NCBI GenBank assembly: GCA_964019695.1
Contig: OZ026524.1
Span: forward strand, 30,997,664 to 31,061,663
Source: Loripinus fragilis
Lineage: Eukaryota; Mollusca; Bivalvia; Lucinida; Lucinidae
Direction of reading: 5' to 3'
DNA length: 64,000 nucleotides
The notes below the pieces were generated by a model that made no database searches, was not told the DNA's origin, and was given only the letters and a program-made list of their open reading frames with translations. A program made the position numbers and the translations under genes. The first letter of the stretch is position 1; each line of letters starts with the position of its first letter. This document shows, piece after piece, positions 1 through 11,430 of the stretch.

Positions 1-608
1 TACATAACAGGCGGGGCTGCGTGATGATCTCTTAAAATGTTCGGAACAAGTTATATAACAGGATGAGCTGCGTGATCATCTGTTAAAATGTTCAGAACAA
101 GTTACATAGAGGCGGTGCTGCTTGATTATTTGGTAAATCCACGGAACAAGTTACATAACAGGCGGGGCTGCGTGATCCGCTGTTAAAATGTTCCAAAAAA
201 GTTACATAACAGAAGGGGCTGCGTGATCACCTGTTAAAAGGCACGGAAAACGTCTCATAACGGGCGGGGCTGCGTGATCATCTGTTAAAATGCACGGAAC
301 ATGATACTTTACAGGCCGGGCTGCGTGATCATCTGTTAAAATGCATGGAACAAGTTACATACCAGGCGCGGCTGCGTGATTATCTGTGAAAATGCTCGGA
401 ACAAGTTACATAACAGGCCCGGCTGCGTGATCATCTGTTAAAATGTTCAGAACAAGTTACATAACAGGCGAGGCTGCGTGATCATCTGTTTAAATGGGCG
501 GAAAAAGTTACAAAACAGGAGGGGCTGCGCGATCATCTGTTAAAATGCACGGAACAATTTACATAACAGGCGGGCTGCATTATCATCTGTTAAAATGGTC
601 GGAACAAG

Positions 609-612
609 TTAA
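609..612. repeat. Left target-site duplication, MITE copy 1
   Basis: TTAA immediately before the left terminal inverted repeat, matched by TTAA at 980-983 after the right one. The normal array unit has gttacataac here; a c-to-a variant creates gttaaataac and hence the TTAA target. Confidence 0.85.
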
Positions 613-979
613 AGCTGCATAGTCTGCAACTTTTGATCTTCTAATTTTAAAAATAATGTTTTTATTGTTCAAGAACACAGGAAAATACTCAAATTCAGGT
701 AAACATTTTACCATTTTCGTAAATCTTAACAAGTTATCACTATCAAAACAACTGCATTTATGTTAAAATTCAACGGTCTAGAATTATTTGAGGGACGCAA
801 ATAATTACCAACAAGAGAAAAACACACATATTTGATAAGATAATTCACTTTTCAATGCAGTTTTCAGCTGTACTGAAAATTTTTATTGTGAAAACATAGC
901 TTAATTCTACTTTTATAAATGATTTTAAAATAAAATAAAATTTTTCGAAAAAATGTTCATAGTTACAGAGTATGCAGCT
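613..979. mobile_element. Non-autonomous DNA transposon (MITE), copy 1
   Basis: A 367-bp AT-rich segment unrelated to the 51-bp repeat interrupts one unit. Its ends are imperfect inverted repeats: the left end begins agctgcatagtctgcaact (613-631) and the reverse complement of the right end begins agctgcatactctgtaact (979 back to 961), 17 of 19 positions matching. TTAA lies directly outside both ends (609-612 and 980-983). Joining the flanks at one TTAA restores aagttaaataacagg, which exists uninterrupted at 5664-5667 and 8662-8665. No transposase or long frame is present, so mobility would need enzyme from elsewhere. TTAA duplication suggests piggyBac or Sola3-like elements. A TA duplication (Tc1/mariner type), with the repeats starting aagctgc, predicts the same empty site and cannot be excluded. 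Confidence 0.88.
782..806. repeat. Internal hairpin in MITE copy 1
   Basis: Perfect 9-bp inverted repeat: AATTATTTG (782-790) and CAAATAATT (798-806) around a 7-base loop AGGGACG. The same hairpin is present in the second MITE copy at 3233-3257. It could fold as a small stem-loop; any role in mobility is unknown. Confidence 0.7.
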
Positions 980-983
980 TTAA
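980..983. repeat. Right target-site duplication, MITE copy 1
   Basis: TTAA immediately after the right terminal inverted repeat. It is followed by ataacaggcggggctgcgtg, where the interrupted array unit resumes in phase. Confidence 0.85.
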
Positions 984-3059
984 ATAACAGGCGGGGCTGC
1001 GTGATCATCTGTATAAATATACAAAACAAGTTACATAAAAGGCGGGGCTTCGTGATCATCTGCTAAAAACTTCGGAACAAGTTACATAACATTCCAGGCT
1101 GCGTGATCAGCTGTTAATATTCACAGAAAAAGTTAAAAACAGGCGGGGCTGCGTGATCAGCTGTTTAAATGTTCGGGACAAGTTACATAACAGACCAGGC
1201 TGCGTGATCATCTGTTAAAATGTTCGGAATATGTTACATAACAGGCCGGCTGCATGATCATCTGTTAAAATGCACGGAACAAGTTGCATAAAAGGCGGGG
1301 CTGCGTGATCATCTATAAAATGTTCAGAACAAGTTACATAACAGGCGGTGCTGAATGATCATCTAGTGAAATGCACGAAACAAGTAACATAACATGCGGG
1401 GCTGCATGATCTGCTGTTTAACTGTTTGGAACAAGTTATATAGCAGGTGGGGCTGCGTGATCATCTGTTAAGATGTTCGGATTAAGTTACATAACAGGCT
1501 GGGCTGCGTTATCACCTGTTAAATGCACGGAACAAGTTACATAGCAGGCGGGGATGCGTGATCCGCTCTTAAAATGCATGGAAAAAGTTACAAAACAGGT
1601 GGGGCTGCGTGATCATCTCTTTAAATGATCGGAACAAAATACATTACAGGCCATGCAGCGTGATCATCTGTTAAAATGCTCGGAATAAGTTACATAACAG
1701 GCGGGGCTGCATTATAACCTGTTAAAATGCACCAAACAAGTGTCATTACAGGCAGGGCTGCGTGATCATCTGTATAAATGGTCGGAACGAGTTACATAAA
1801 AGGCCAGGCTGCGTGATCATCTGTAAAAATGTTTGGAACAAGTTACATAACAGGCGGGGCTGCATGATCATCTGTTAAAAGAGACGGATCAAGTTAAATA
1901 ACAGGTGGGGCTGAGTGATCCGCTGTTAAAATGCACGGAACAAGATATATAACAGGCTGGGCTGCGTGATCATCTGTTAAAATGTTCCAAAAAGTTACAA
2001 AAAAGGCGGGGCTGCATGTTCATCTGTTAAAATGCACTGAACAAGTTACATAACAGGTAGGGCTGCGTGATCGTCTTTTAAAATGTGTGGAACAAGTTAC
2101 ATAACAGGCCAGGCTGGGTGATCATCTGTTGAAATGTTCGGAATAAGTTACAAAACAGGCGGGGCTGCATGATAGCCTGTTAAAATGCACAAACAAGTTT
2201 CATAACAGACAGGGCTGTGTGATCATCTGTATAAATGGTCGGAACAAGTTACATAACAGGACGGGCTGGGTGATCTTCTGTTTAAATGTTCGGAACAAGT
2301 TACATACAGGCGGTGCTGCGTGATCATCTGGAAAATGCACGGAACAAGTTACGTAACAGGCAGGGCTGTGTAATCCGCTGTTGAAATGCTCGGAAAAAGT
2401 TACATAACAGGCGGGGCTGCGTGATGATCTCTTAAAATGTTCGGAACAAGTTATATAACAGGATGAGCCGCGTGATCATCTGTTAAAATGTTCAGAACAA
2501 GTTACATAACAGGCGGGGCTGCTTTATCATCTATTAAAATTCACGGAACAAGTTACATAGAGGCGGTGCTGCTTGATTATTTGGTAAATCCACGGAACAA
2601 GTTACAAAACAGGCGGGGCTGCGTGATCCGCTGTTAAAATGTTCCAAAAAAGTTACATAACAGAAGGGGCTGCGTGATCACCTGTTAAAAGGCACGGAAA
2701 ACGTCTCATAACGGGCGGGGCTGCGTGATCATCTGTTAAAATGCACGGAACATGATACTTTACAGGCCGGGCTGCGTGATCATCTGTTAAAATGCATGGA
2801 TTAAGTTACATACCAGGCGCGGCTGCGTGATTATCTGTGAAAATGCTCGGAACAAGTTACATAACAGGCCCGGCTGCGTGATCATCTGTTAAAATGTTCA
2901 GAACAAGTTACATAACAGGCGAGGCTGCGTGATCATCTGTTTAAATGGGCGGAAAAAGTTACAAAACAGGAGGGGCTGCGTGATCATCTGTTAAAATGCA
3001 CGGAACAATTTACATAACAGGCGGGCTGCATTATCATCTGTTAAAATGGTCGGAACAAG

Positions 3060-3063
3060 TTAA
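3060..3063. repeat. Left target-site duplication, MITE copy 2
   Basis: TTAA abutting the left end of the second MITE copy, in the same variant unit as copy 1. Confidence 0.84.
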
Positions 3064-3429
3064 AGCTGCATAGTCTGCAACTTTTGATCTTCTAATTTTA
3101 AAAATAATGTTTTTATTTTTCAAGAACACAGGAAAATACTCAAATTCAGGTAAACATTTTACCATTTTCGTAAATCTTAACAAGTTATCACTATCAAAAC
3201 AACTGCATTTATGTTAAAATTCAACGGTCTAGAATTATTTGAGGGACGCAAATAATTACCAACAAGAGAAAAACACACATATTTGATAAGATAATTCACT
3301 TTTCAATGCAGTTTTCAGCTGTACTGAACATTTTTATTGTGAAAACATAGCTTAATTCTACTTTTATAAATGATTTTAAAAGAAAATAAATTTTTTCGAA
3401 AAATGTTCATAGTTACAGAGTATGCAGCT
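3064..3429. mobile_element. Non-autonomous DNA transposon (MITE), copy 2
   Basis: This is a 366-bp copy of the element at 613-979, flanked by TTAA at 3060-3063 and 3430-3433. It differs by a few substitutions, for example in the T-run near 3117, and by small changes in the A/T tracts near 3380-3410 that make it 1 bp shorter. Because the flanking array units are also copied, it arose with the duplicated block 2401-3957 rather than by a second insertion. A 64-codon open stretch across its right end (3315-3509, minus strand) runs out into satellite units and has no recognisable protein features. Confidence 0.87.
3233..3257. repeat. Internal hairpin in MITE copy 2
   Basis: Same 9-bp stem and 7-base loop as at 782-806, unchanged between the two copies. 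Confidence 0.7.
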
Positions 3430-3433
3430 TTAA
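3430..3433. repeat. Right target-site duplication, MITE copy 2
   Basis: TTAA abutting the right end of the second MITE copy, followed by the resumed array unit. Confidence 0.84.
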
Positions 3434-5211
3434 ATAACAGGCGGGGCTGCGTGATCATCTGTATAAATATACAAAACAAGTTACATAAAAGGCGGGGCTT
3501 CGTGATCATCTGCTAAAAACTTCGGAACAAGTTACATAACATGCCAGGCTGCGTGATCAGCTGTTAATATTCACAGAAAAAGTTAAAAACAGGCGGGGCT
3601 GCGTGATCAGCTGTTTAAATGTTCGGGACAAGTTACATAACAGACCAGGCTGCGTGATCATCTGTTAAAATGTTCGGAATATGTTACATAACAGGCCGGC
3701 TGCATGATCATCTGTTAAAATGCACGGAACAAGTTGCATAAAAGGCGGGGCTGCGTGATCATCTATAAAATGTTCAGAACAAGTTACATAACAGGCGGTG
3801 CTGAATGATCATCTAGTGAAATGCACGAAACAAGTTACATAACATGCGGGGCTGCATGATCTGCTGTTTAACTGTTTGGAACAAGTTACATAGCAGGTGG
3901 GGCTGCGTGATCATCTGTTAAGATGTTCGGATTAAGTTACATAACAGGCTGGGCTGCCTGAGCATCTGTATAAATGTAAGGAGCAAGTTACATTAAAGGC
4001 GGGGCTTCATGATCATCTGCTAAAATGTTCGGAACAAATTACATAACAGGTGGGACTGTGTGATCATCTTTTAAAATGTATGAAACAAGTTACATAACAG
4101 GCCAGGCCGGGTGATCATCTGTTAAAATGTTCAGAATAAGTTACATAACAGGCGGGGCTGCATGATAGCCTGTAAAAATGCACGGAACAAGTTTCATAAC
4201 AGACAGGGCTGCGTGATCATCTGTTTAAATGGTCGAAACAAGTTACATAACAGGACGGGCTGCGTGATCATCTGTTAAAATGTTCGGAACAAGTTACATA
4301 ACAGGCAGGGTTGCGTGATCATCTATTAAAATTCACGGAACAAGTTACATACAGGCGGTGCTGCGTGATCATCTGGTAAATCAATGGAACAAGTTGCATA
4401 ACAGGCGGGGCTGCGTGATCCGCTGTTAAAATGTTCCAAAAAAGTTACATAACAGGCGGGGCTGCGTGATCACCTGTTAAAAGGCACGGAAAACGTTACA
4501 TAACAGGTGGGGCTGCGTGATCATCTGTTAAAATGCACGGAACATGAAACTTAACAGGCCCGGCTGCGTGATCATCTGTTAAAATGCATGGAACAAGTTA
4601 CATACCAGGCGCTGCTGCGTGATTATCTGTGAAAATGCTCGGAACAAGTTACATAACAGGCCTGGCTGCGTGATCATCTGTTAAAATGTTCGGAACAAGT
4701 TACATAACAGGCGGGGCTGCGTGATCATATGTTAAAATGTTGGGAACAAGTTACATAACAGGCTGGGCTGCCTGATCATCTGTATAAATGTACGGAACAA
4801 GTTTCATTAAAGGCGGGGCTGCGTGATCATCTGCTAAAATATTCGGAACAAGTTACATAACAGGCGGGACTGTGTGATCATCTTTTAAAATGTATGGAAT
4901 AAGTTACATAACAGGCCAGGCCGGGTGATCATCTGTTAAAATGTTCGGAATAAGTTACATAACAGGTGGGGCTGCATGATAGCCTGTTAAAATACACGGA
5001 ACAAATTTCATAACAGACAGGGCTGCGTGATAATCTGTTTTAATGGTTGGAACAAGTTACATAACAGGACGGGCTGCATGTATCTGTTTAAATGGTCAGA
5101 AAAACTTTCATAACAGGCGGGGCTGCGTGATCATCTATTAAAATTCACGGAACAAGTTACATACAGGCGGTGCTGCGTGATCATCTGGTAAATCCACGGA
5201 ACAAGTTACAT

Positions 5212-5740
5212 AACAGGCGGGGCTGCGTGATCCACTGTTAAAATGTTCCAAAAACGTTACATAACAGGCGGGGCTGCGTGATAACCTGTTAAAAGACACG
5301 GAAAACGTTACATAACAGGCGGGGCTGCGTGATCATCTGTTAAAATGCACGGAACATGATACTTAACAGGCCAGGCTGCGTGATCATCTGTTAAAATGCA
5401 TGGAACAAGTTACATACCAGGCACGGCTGCATTATTATCTGTGAAAATGCTCAGAACAAGTTACATAACAGGCCCGGCTGCGTGATCATCTGTTAAAATG
5501 TTCAGAACAAGTTACATAACAGGCGAGACTCCGTGATCATCTGTTTAAATGGTCGGAAAAAGTTACAAAACAGGCGGGGCTGCGTGATCATCTGTTAAAA
5601 TGCACAGAACAATTTACATAACAGGCGGGCTGCATTATCATCTGTTAAAATGGTCAGAACAAGTTAAATAACAGGCGGGGCTGCGTGATCATCTGTATAA
5701 ATATACGAAACCAGTTACATAAAAGGCGGGGCTGCGTGAT
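5212..5740. repeat. Composite block of array A, copy related to 8262-8732
   Basis: The run of unit variants beginning ggcggggctgcgtgatccac is repeated at 8262-8732. The offset changes from 3049 to 2998 because the later copy lacks one 51-bp unit (the ggcccggctgc unit near 5472). Related starts, with ccgctgttaaaatgttcc, occur near 176, 2627 and 4420, so about five versions of this block exist in the array. Confidence 0.82.
5664..5667. other. Unoccupied TTAA site cognate to the MITE insertion
   Basis: The flanks match those of the two filled sites. Upstream is the variant gcattatcatctgttaaaa with tggtc; downstream is ataacaggcggggctgcgtg and the unusual gtataaatatac. Between them is a single TTAA and no insertion. 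This is an empty paralogous copy of the target: either never hit, or vacated by precise excision. Confidence 0.8.
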
Positions 5741-8261
5741 TATCTGCTAAAAAGTTGGGAACAAGTTACATAACATGCCAGGCTGCGTGATCAGCTGTTA
5801 ATATTCACAGAAAAAGTTAAAAACAGGTGGGGCTGCGTGATCAGCTGTTTAAATGTTCGGGACAAGTTACATAACAGACCAGGCTGCGTGATCATCTGTT
5901 AATATGTTCGGAATATATTACATAACAGGCCGGCTGCATGATCATCTGTTAAAATGCACGGAACAAGCTGCATAACAGGCGGGGCTGCGTGATCATCTGT
6001 AAAATGTTCGGAACAAGTTACATAACAGGCGGTGCTGCATGATCATCTAGTGAAATGCACGGGACAAGTTACATAACAGGCGGGGCTGCGTGATCTGCTG
6101 TTAAAATGTTTGGAACAAGTTATATAGCAGGCCAAGCTGCGTGATCATCTGTTAAAATGTTCGGAACAAGCTACGTAACATGCCGGCTGCATGATCATCT
6201 GTTAAAATGCACGGAACAAGTTCCATAACAGGCGGGGCTGCGTGATCATCTGTAAAATGTTAGGAACAAGTTACATAATAGGCGGGGCTGCGTGATCATC
6301 TGTTAAAAGGCACGGAAAAAGTTACATAACAGGCGGGGCTGCGTGATCATCTGTTAAAATGCACGGAACATGATACTTAACAGGTGGGGCTGCGTGATCA
6401 TCTGTTAAAATGCTCGGAACACATTACATAACAGTCCAGGGTGCGTGATTAGCTGTTAAAATGTTCGGAACAAGTTACATTTCAGGCTGGGCTGTGGGAT
6501 CATCTGTTAAAATGCATAAAAGAATTTACACTTCATGCGAGGCCGCGTGATCATCTGTTAAAATGCTCGGAACACGTTACATAACAGGCCAGGGTGCGTG
6601 ATCCGCTGTTAAAATGCACGGAAAAAGTTGCACAACAGGCGGGGCTGCGTGATCATCTCTTTAAATGATCGGAACAAAATACATAACAGGCCATGCAGCG
6701 AACTCATCTGTTAAAGTGTTCGGAATAAGTTACATAACAGGCGGGGCTGCATTATAACATGTTAAAATGCACCGAAGAAGTTTCATTACAGGCAGGGCTG
6801 CGTGATCATCTGTATAAATGGTCGGAACGAGTAACATAACAGGCCCGGCTGCGTGATCATCTTTAAATTATTTGGAACAAGTTACATAACAGGCGGGGCT
6901 GCATGATCATCTGTTACTTGAGACGGATCAAGTTACATAACAGGCGGGGCTGAGTGATCCGCTGTTAAAATGCACGGAACAAGTTATATAACAGGCCGGG
7001 CTGCGTGATCATCTGTTAAAATGTTCGGAAAAAGTTACATAAAAGGCGGGGCTGCATGATCATCTGTTAAGATGCACTGAACAAGTTACATAACAGGTAG
7101 GGCTGCGTGATCATCAGTAAAAATGGTCGGATCAAGTTACATAACAGGCGGGGCTGCGTGATCATCTGTTAAAATGCACGGAACAAGTAACTTAACAGGC
7201 GGGGCTGCGTGATAATCTGTTAAAATGTTCCGAACAAGATACATAACAGGCGGGCTGCGTAATCATCTGTTTAAATGCACAGAACAAAGTTCAAAACAGG
7301 CCGGGCTACGTGATCATCTGTTAAAATGCACGGAAAAAGTTACATAACAGTAGGGGGCTGCGTGATCATCTGTTTAAATGCACGGAACAAGTTACATAAC
7401 AGGCTGGGCCACGTGATCATCTGTTTAAATGCACAGAAAAAGTTACATAACCGGGCCGCATTATCACCTGTTAAAATGGTCAGAACAAGTTATATAACAG
7501 GCGGGGCTGCGTGATCATCTGTATAAATATACGGAACAAGTAACATAACAGGCGGGGCTGCGTGATCATCTGTTAAAATGTTCAGCACAAGATACTTAAC
7601 AGGCCAGGCTGCGTGATCATCTGTTAAAATGCATAAAACAAATTACATAACAGACAGGGCTGCATGATCATCTGTTTAAATGTACGGAACAAGTTACATA
7701 ACAGGCGGGGCTGCGTGATCATCTGTTAAAAGGTTCACAACAAGATACTTAACAGGCAATGCTGCGTTATCATCTGTTAAATTGGTCGGAACAAGTAACA
7801 TAACAGGTGGGGCTGCGTGATCATCTTTTAAAATGTTCGGAACAAGTTACATAACAGGCCAGGCCGCATGATCATATTTTAAAATGCAATGAACAAGTTA
7901 CAAAACAGGTGGGCCTGCGTGATCATCTGTAAAAATGGTCGGAACAAGTTACATAAAAGGTGGGGCTGCGCGATCATCTGTTAATATGTACGGAACAAGT
8001 AACATAACAGTTGGGGCTGCGTGATCATCTTTTAAAATGTTCGGAACAAGTTACATAACAGGCCAGGCCGCGTGATCATCTGTTTTAATGCACTGAACAA
8101 GTTACAAAACAGGTGGGCCTGCGTGATCATCTGTAAAAATGGTCGGAACAAGTTACATAACAGGTGGGGCTGCGCGATCATCTGTTAATATGTTGGGGAC
8201 TAGTTACATAACAGGCCGGCCTGCCTGATCATCTGTATAAATGTACAAAACAAGTTACATA

Positions 8262-8732
8262 ACAGGCGGGGCTGCGTGATCCACTGTTAAAATGTTCCAA
8301 AAACGTTACATAATAGGCGGAGCTGCGTGATAACCTGTTAAAAGGCACGGAAAACGTTACATAGCAGGCGGGGCTGCGTGATCATCTGTTAAAATGCACG
8401 GAACATGATACTTAACAGGCCTGGCTGCGTGATCATCTGTTAAAATGCATGGAACAAGTAACATACCAGGCGCGGCTGCATTATTATCTGTTAAAATGTG
8501 CAGAACAAGTTACAAAACAGGCGAGACTGCGTGATCATCTGTTTAATTGGTCGGAAAAAGTTACAAAACGGGCGGGGCTGCGTGATCATCTGTTAAAATG
8601 CACAGAACAATTTACATAACAGGCGGGCTGCATTATCATCTGTTAAAATGGTCGGAACAAGTTAAATAACGGGCGGGGTTGCGTGATCATCTGTATAAAT
8701 ATACGAAACCAGTTACATAAAAGGCGGGGCTG
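8262..8732. repeat. Composite block of array A, last copy
   Basis: Partner of 5212-5740 with one whole unit missing. It is truncated at its right end by the switch into array B at 8732-8733. Confidence 0.8.
8662..8665. other. Second unoccupied TTAA site cognate to the MITE insertion
   Basis: Same diagnostic flanks as the filled sites and as 5664-5667: gcattatcatctgttaaaat upstream and gtataaatatac downstream. The single TTAA is uninterrupted. It lies in the last composite block of array A, about 70 bp before the junction with array B. Confidence 0.8.
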
Positions 8733-11430
8733 CTGGGAAGAGTCACTAGAAGTCTTCAATGGATTCAGGGAACAGTTCCAGACTGGTACTTAGAGCTGGG
8801 AAGAGTCACTGGAAGTCTTCAAGGGATTCAGGGAACAGTTCCAGGCCGGTACTTAGTGCTGGGAAGAGTAACTGGAAGTCTTCAAGGGATTCGGGGAACA
8901 GTTCCAGACCTCTACTTAGTGCTGGGAAGAGTCACTGGAAGTTTTCAAGGGGTTTGGGGAACAGTTCCAGACTGGTACTTAGGGCTGGGAAGAGTCACTG
9001 GAAGTCTTCAAGGGATTCAGGGAACAGTTCCAGACCGGTACTTAGAGCTGGGAAGAGTCACTGGAAGTCTTCAAGGGATTCGGGGAACAGTTCCAGACCG
9101 GTACTTAGGGCTGGGAAGAGTCACTGGAAGTCTTCAAGGGATTCAGGGAACAGTTCCAGACCGGTACTTAGAGCTGGGAAGAGTCGTTGGAAGTCTTCAA
9201 GGGATTCAGGGAATAGTTCCAGACCAGTACTTAGTGCTGGGAAGAGTCATGCGAAGTCTTCAAGGGATTCAGGGAACAGTTCCAGACCGGTACTTAGTGC
9301 CGGGAAGAGTCACTGGAAGTCTTCAAGGGATTCAGGGAACAGTTCCAGACCGGTACTTAGGGCTTGGAAGAGTCACTGGAAGTCTTCAAGGGATTCAGGG
9401 AACAGTTCCACACCGGTACTTGGAGCTTGGAAGAGTCACTGGAAGTCTTCAAGGGATTCAGGGAACAGTTCCAGACCGGTACTTAGAGCTGGGAAGAGTC
9501 ACTGGTATCTTCAAGGGATTCAGCGAACAGTTCCAGGCCGGTACTTAGAGCTGGGAAGAGTCACTGGAAGTCTTCAAGGGATTCATCATACAGTTCCAGA
9601 CCAGTACTTAGAACTGGGAAGAGTCACTGGAAGTCTTCAAGGGATTCAGGGAACAGTTCCAGACCGGTACTTAGTGCTGGGAAGAGTCACTGGAAGTCTT
9701 CAAGGGATTCAGGGAACAGTTCCAGACCGGTACTTAGGGCTTGGAAGAGTCACTGGAAGTCTTCAAGGGATTCAGGGAACAGTTCCAGACCGGTACTTAG
9801 AGCTGGGAAGAGTCACTGGAAGTCTTCAAGGGATTCAACGACCAGTTCCAGGCTGGTACTTAGAGCTGGGAAGAGTCACTGGAAGTCTTTAAGGCATTCC
9901 GCAAACAGTTCAAGACTGGTACTTAGAGCTGGAAGAGTCACTGGAAGTCTTCAAGGGATTCAGGGAACAGTTCCAGACCGGTACTTAGGGTTGGAGAGAG
10001 TCACTGGAAGTCTTCAAGGGATTCATGTAACAGTTCCAGACCGGTACTTAGGGCTGGGAAGAGTCACTGGAAGTCTTCAAGGGATTCAGGGAACAGTTCC
10101 AGACTGGTACTTGGAGCTGGGAAGAGTCACTGGAAGTCTTCATGGGATTCAGGGAACTGTTCCAGACCGGTACTTAGATCTGGGAAGAGTCACTTCAGGG
10201 AACAGTTCCAGACCGGTACTTAGGGCTGGGAAGAGTCACTGGAAGTCTTCAAGGGATTCAGGAAACAGTTCCAGACCGGTACTTAGAGCTGGGAAGAGTC
10301 ACTGGAAGTCTTCAAGGGATTCAGGGAACAGTTCCAGACCGGTACTTAGGGCTGGGAAGAGTCACTGGAAGTCTTCAAGGGATTCATGGAACAGTTCCAG
10401 ATCGGTACTTAGAGCTGGGAAGAGTCACTGGAAGTCTTCAAGGGATTCAGGGAACAGTTCCAGACCGGTACTTAGAGCTGGGAAGAGTCACTGGAAGTCT
10501 TCAAGGGATACATGGAACAGTTCAAGACCGGTACTTAGGGCTGGGAAGAGTCACTGGAAGTCTTCAAGGGATCCAGGGAACAGTTCCAGACCGGTACTTG
10601 GAGCTGGGAAGAGTCACTGGAAGTCTTCAAGGGATTCAGGGAACAGTTCCAGACCGGTACTTAGAGCTGGGAAGAGTCGTTGGAAGTCTTCAAGGGATTG
10701 AACAGTTCCAGACCGGTACTTAGAGCTGGAAGAGTCACTGGAAGTCTTCAAGGGAACAGGGAACAATTCCAGGCCAGTACTTAGGGCTGGGAAGAGTCAC
10801 TGGAAGTCTTCAAGGGATTCAAGGAACAGTTCCAGACCGGTACTTAGGGCTGGCAAGAGTCACTGGAAGTCTTCAAGGGATTCAAGGAACAGTTCCAGAC
10901 CGGTACTTAGTGCTGGGAAGAGTAACTGGAAGTCTTCAAGGGATTTGGGGAACAGTTCCAGACCTCTACTACGTGCTGGGAAGAGTCGCTGGAAGTTTTC
11001 AAGGGATTCGGGGAACAGTTCCAGACTGGTACTTAGAGCTGGGAAGAGTCACAGGAAGTCTTCAAGGGATTCAGGGAACAGTTCCAGACCGGTACTTAGA
11101 GCTGTTAAGAGTCAATGGAAGTCTTCAAGGGATTCGGGGAACAGTTTCAGACCGGTACTTAGGGCTGGGAAGAGTCACTGGAAGTCTTCAAGGGATTCAG
11201 GGAACAGTTCCAGACCGGTACTAAGAGCTGGGAAGAGTCACTGGAAGTCTTCATGGGATTCAGAGAACAGTTCCAGACTGGTACTTAGAGCTGGTAGAGT
11301 CACTGGAAGTCTTCAAGGGATTCAGGGAACAGTTCCAGACCGGTACTTAGTGCTGGGAAGAGTCACTGGAAGTCTTCAAGGGATTCAGGGAACAGTTCCA
11401 GACCGGTACTTAGAGCTGGGAAGAGTCACT

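Larger units (their letters stand above)
1..1507. repeat. Higher-order block of array A, copy 1 (pairs with 2401-3957)
   Basis: This stretch matches 2401-3957 almost base for base, including the inserted MITE and its flanks. The offset is 2400 at the left, 2451 after copy 2 gains one extra 51-bp unit (about 2507-2557), and 2450 after a 1-bp difference inside the MITE. Identity stops at 1507 (ggctgcg, then ttatcacc against ctgagcat). Base 1 is the window edge, so the block may extend further left. Confidence 0.93.
2401..3957. repeat. Higher-order block of array A, copy 2 (pairs with 1-1507)
   Basis: Near-identical copy of 1-1507 carrying its own copy of the MITE at the same unit position. It contains one additional 51-bp unit after about 2506. 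Scattered single-base differences are visible, for example gagctg/gagccg near 67 and 2467, and attccagg/atgccagg near 1091 and 3541. A tandem segmental duplication within the array is the simplest explanation. Confidence 0.93.
1..8733. repeat. Tandem satellite array A, unit about 51 bp
   Basis: Direct repeats of about 51 bp run through the whole interval: tataacagg-type starts align at 2 and 53, and so on. A typical unit reads acataacaggcggggctgcg, then tgatcatctgttaaaatg, then ttcggaacaagtt. A common variant has tgcacggaacaag in place of tgttcggaacaag. Units vary by a few bases and occasionally by 1-2 bp in length. Excluding the two inserted elements there are about 157 units. The consensus has stop codons in all six frames, so no long reading frame exists here. 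The array is already in progress at base 1 and ends abruptly in ggggctgc at 8733, where array B begins. It carries composite higher-order blocks. Function unknown; satellite or minisatellite DNA is the only description the sequence supports. Confidence 0.97.

Noticed and set aside
3315..3509. 64-codon minus-strand open frame across the right end of MITE copy 2
   Set aside because: Short, AT-rich, runs from satellite into the element, and shows no transposase-like motif.
7326..7514. 62-codon open frame in array A
   Set aside because: Made of 51-bp repeat units whose stops happen to be mutated; no other support.
1..8733. CRISPR array
   Set aside because: The 51-bp units are contiguous direct repeats with no unique spacers, and the setting is eukaryotic satellite DNA.
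1..8733. CENP-B box in the 51-bp unit
   Set aside because: TTCG and CGGG both occur, but about 19 bases separate them instead of the seven required by the known box, so the motif is not present.
1..8733. Sp1-type GC box (ggcggggc) in each 51-bp unit
   Set aside because: It resembles a GC box but lacks the full GGGCGG core, and no promoter context is visible.
8759..9892. 377-codon open frame in array B
   Set aside because: It switches from the GNSSRPVL-type repeat to the GTVPDRYL-type repeat near 9506 because of a short deletion. This is chance openness of a stop-free unit.
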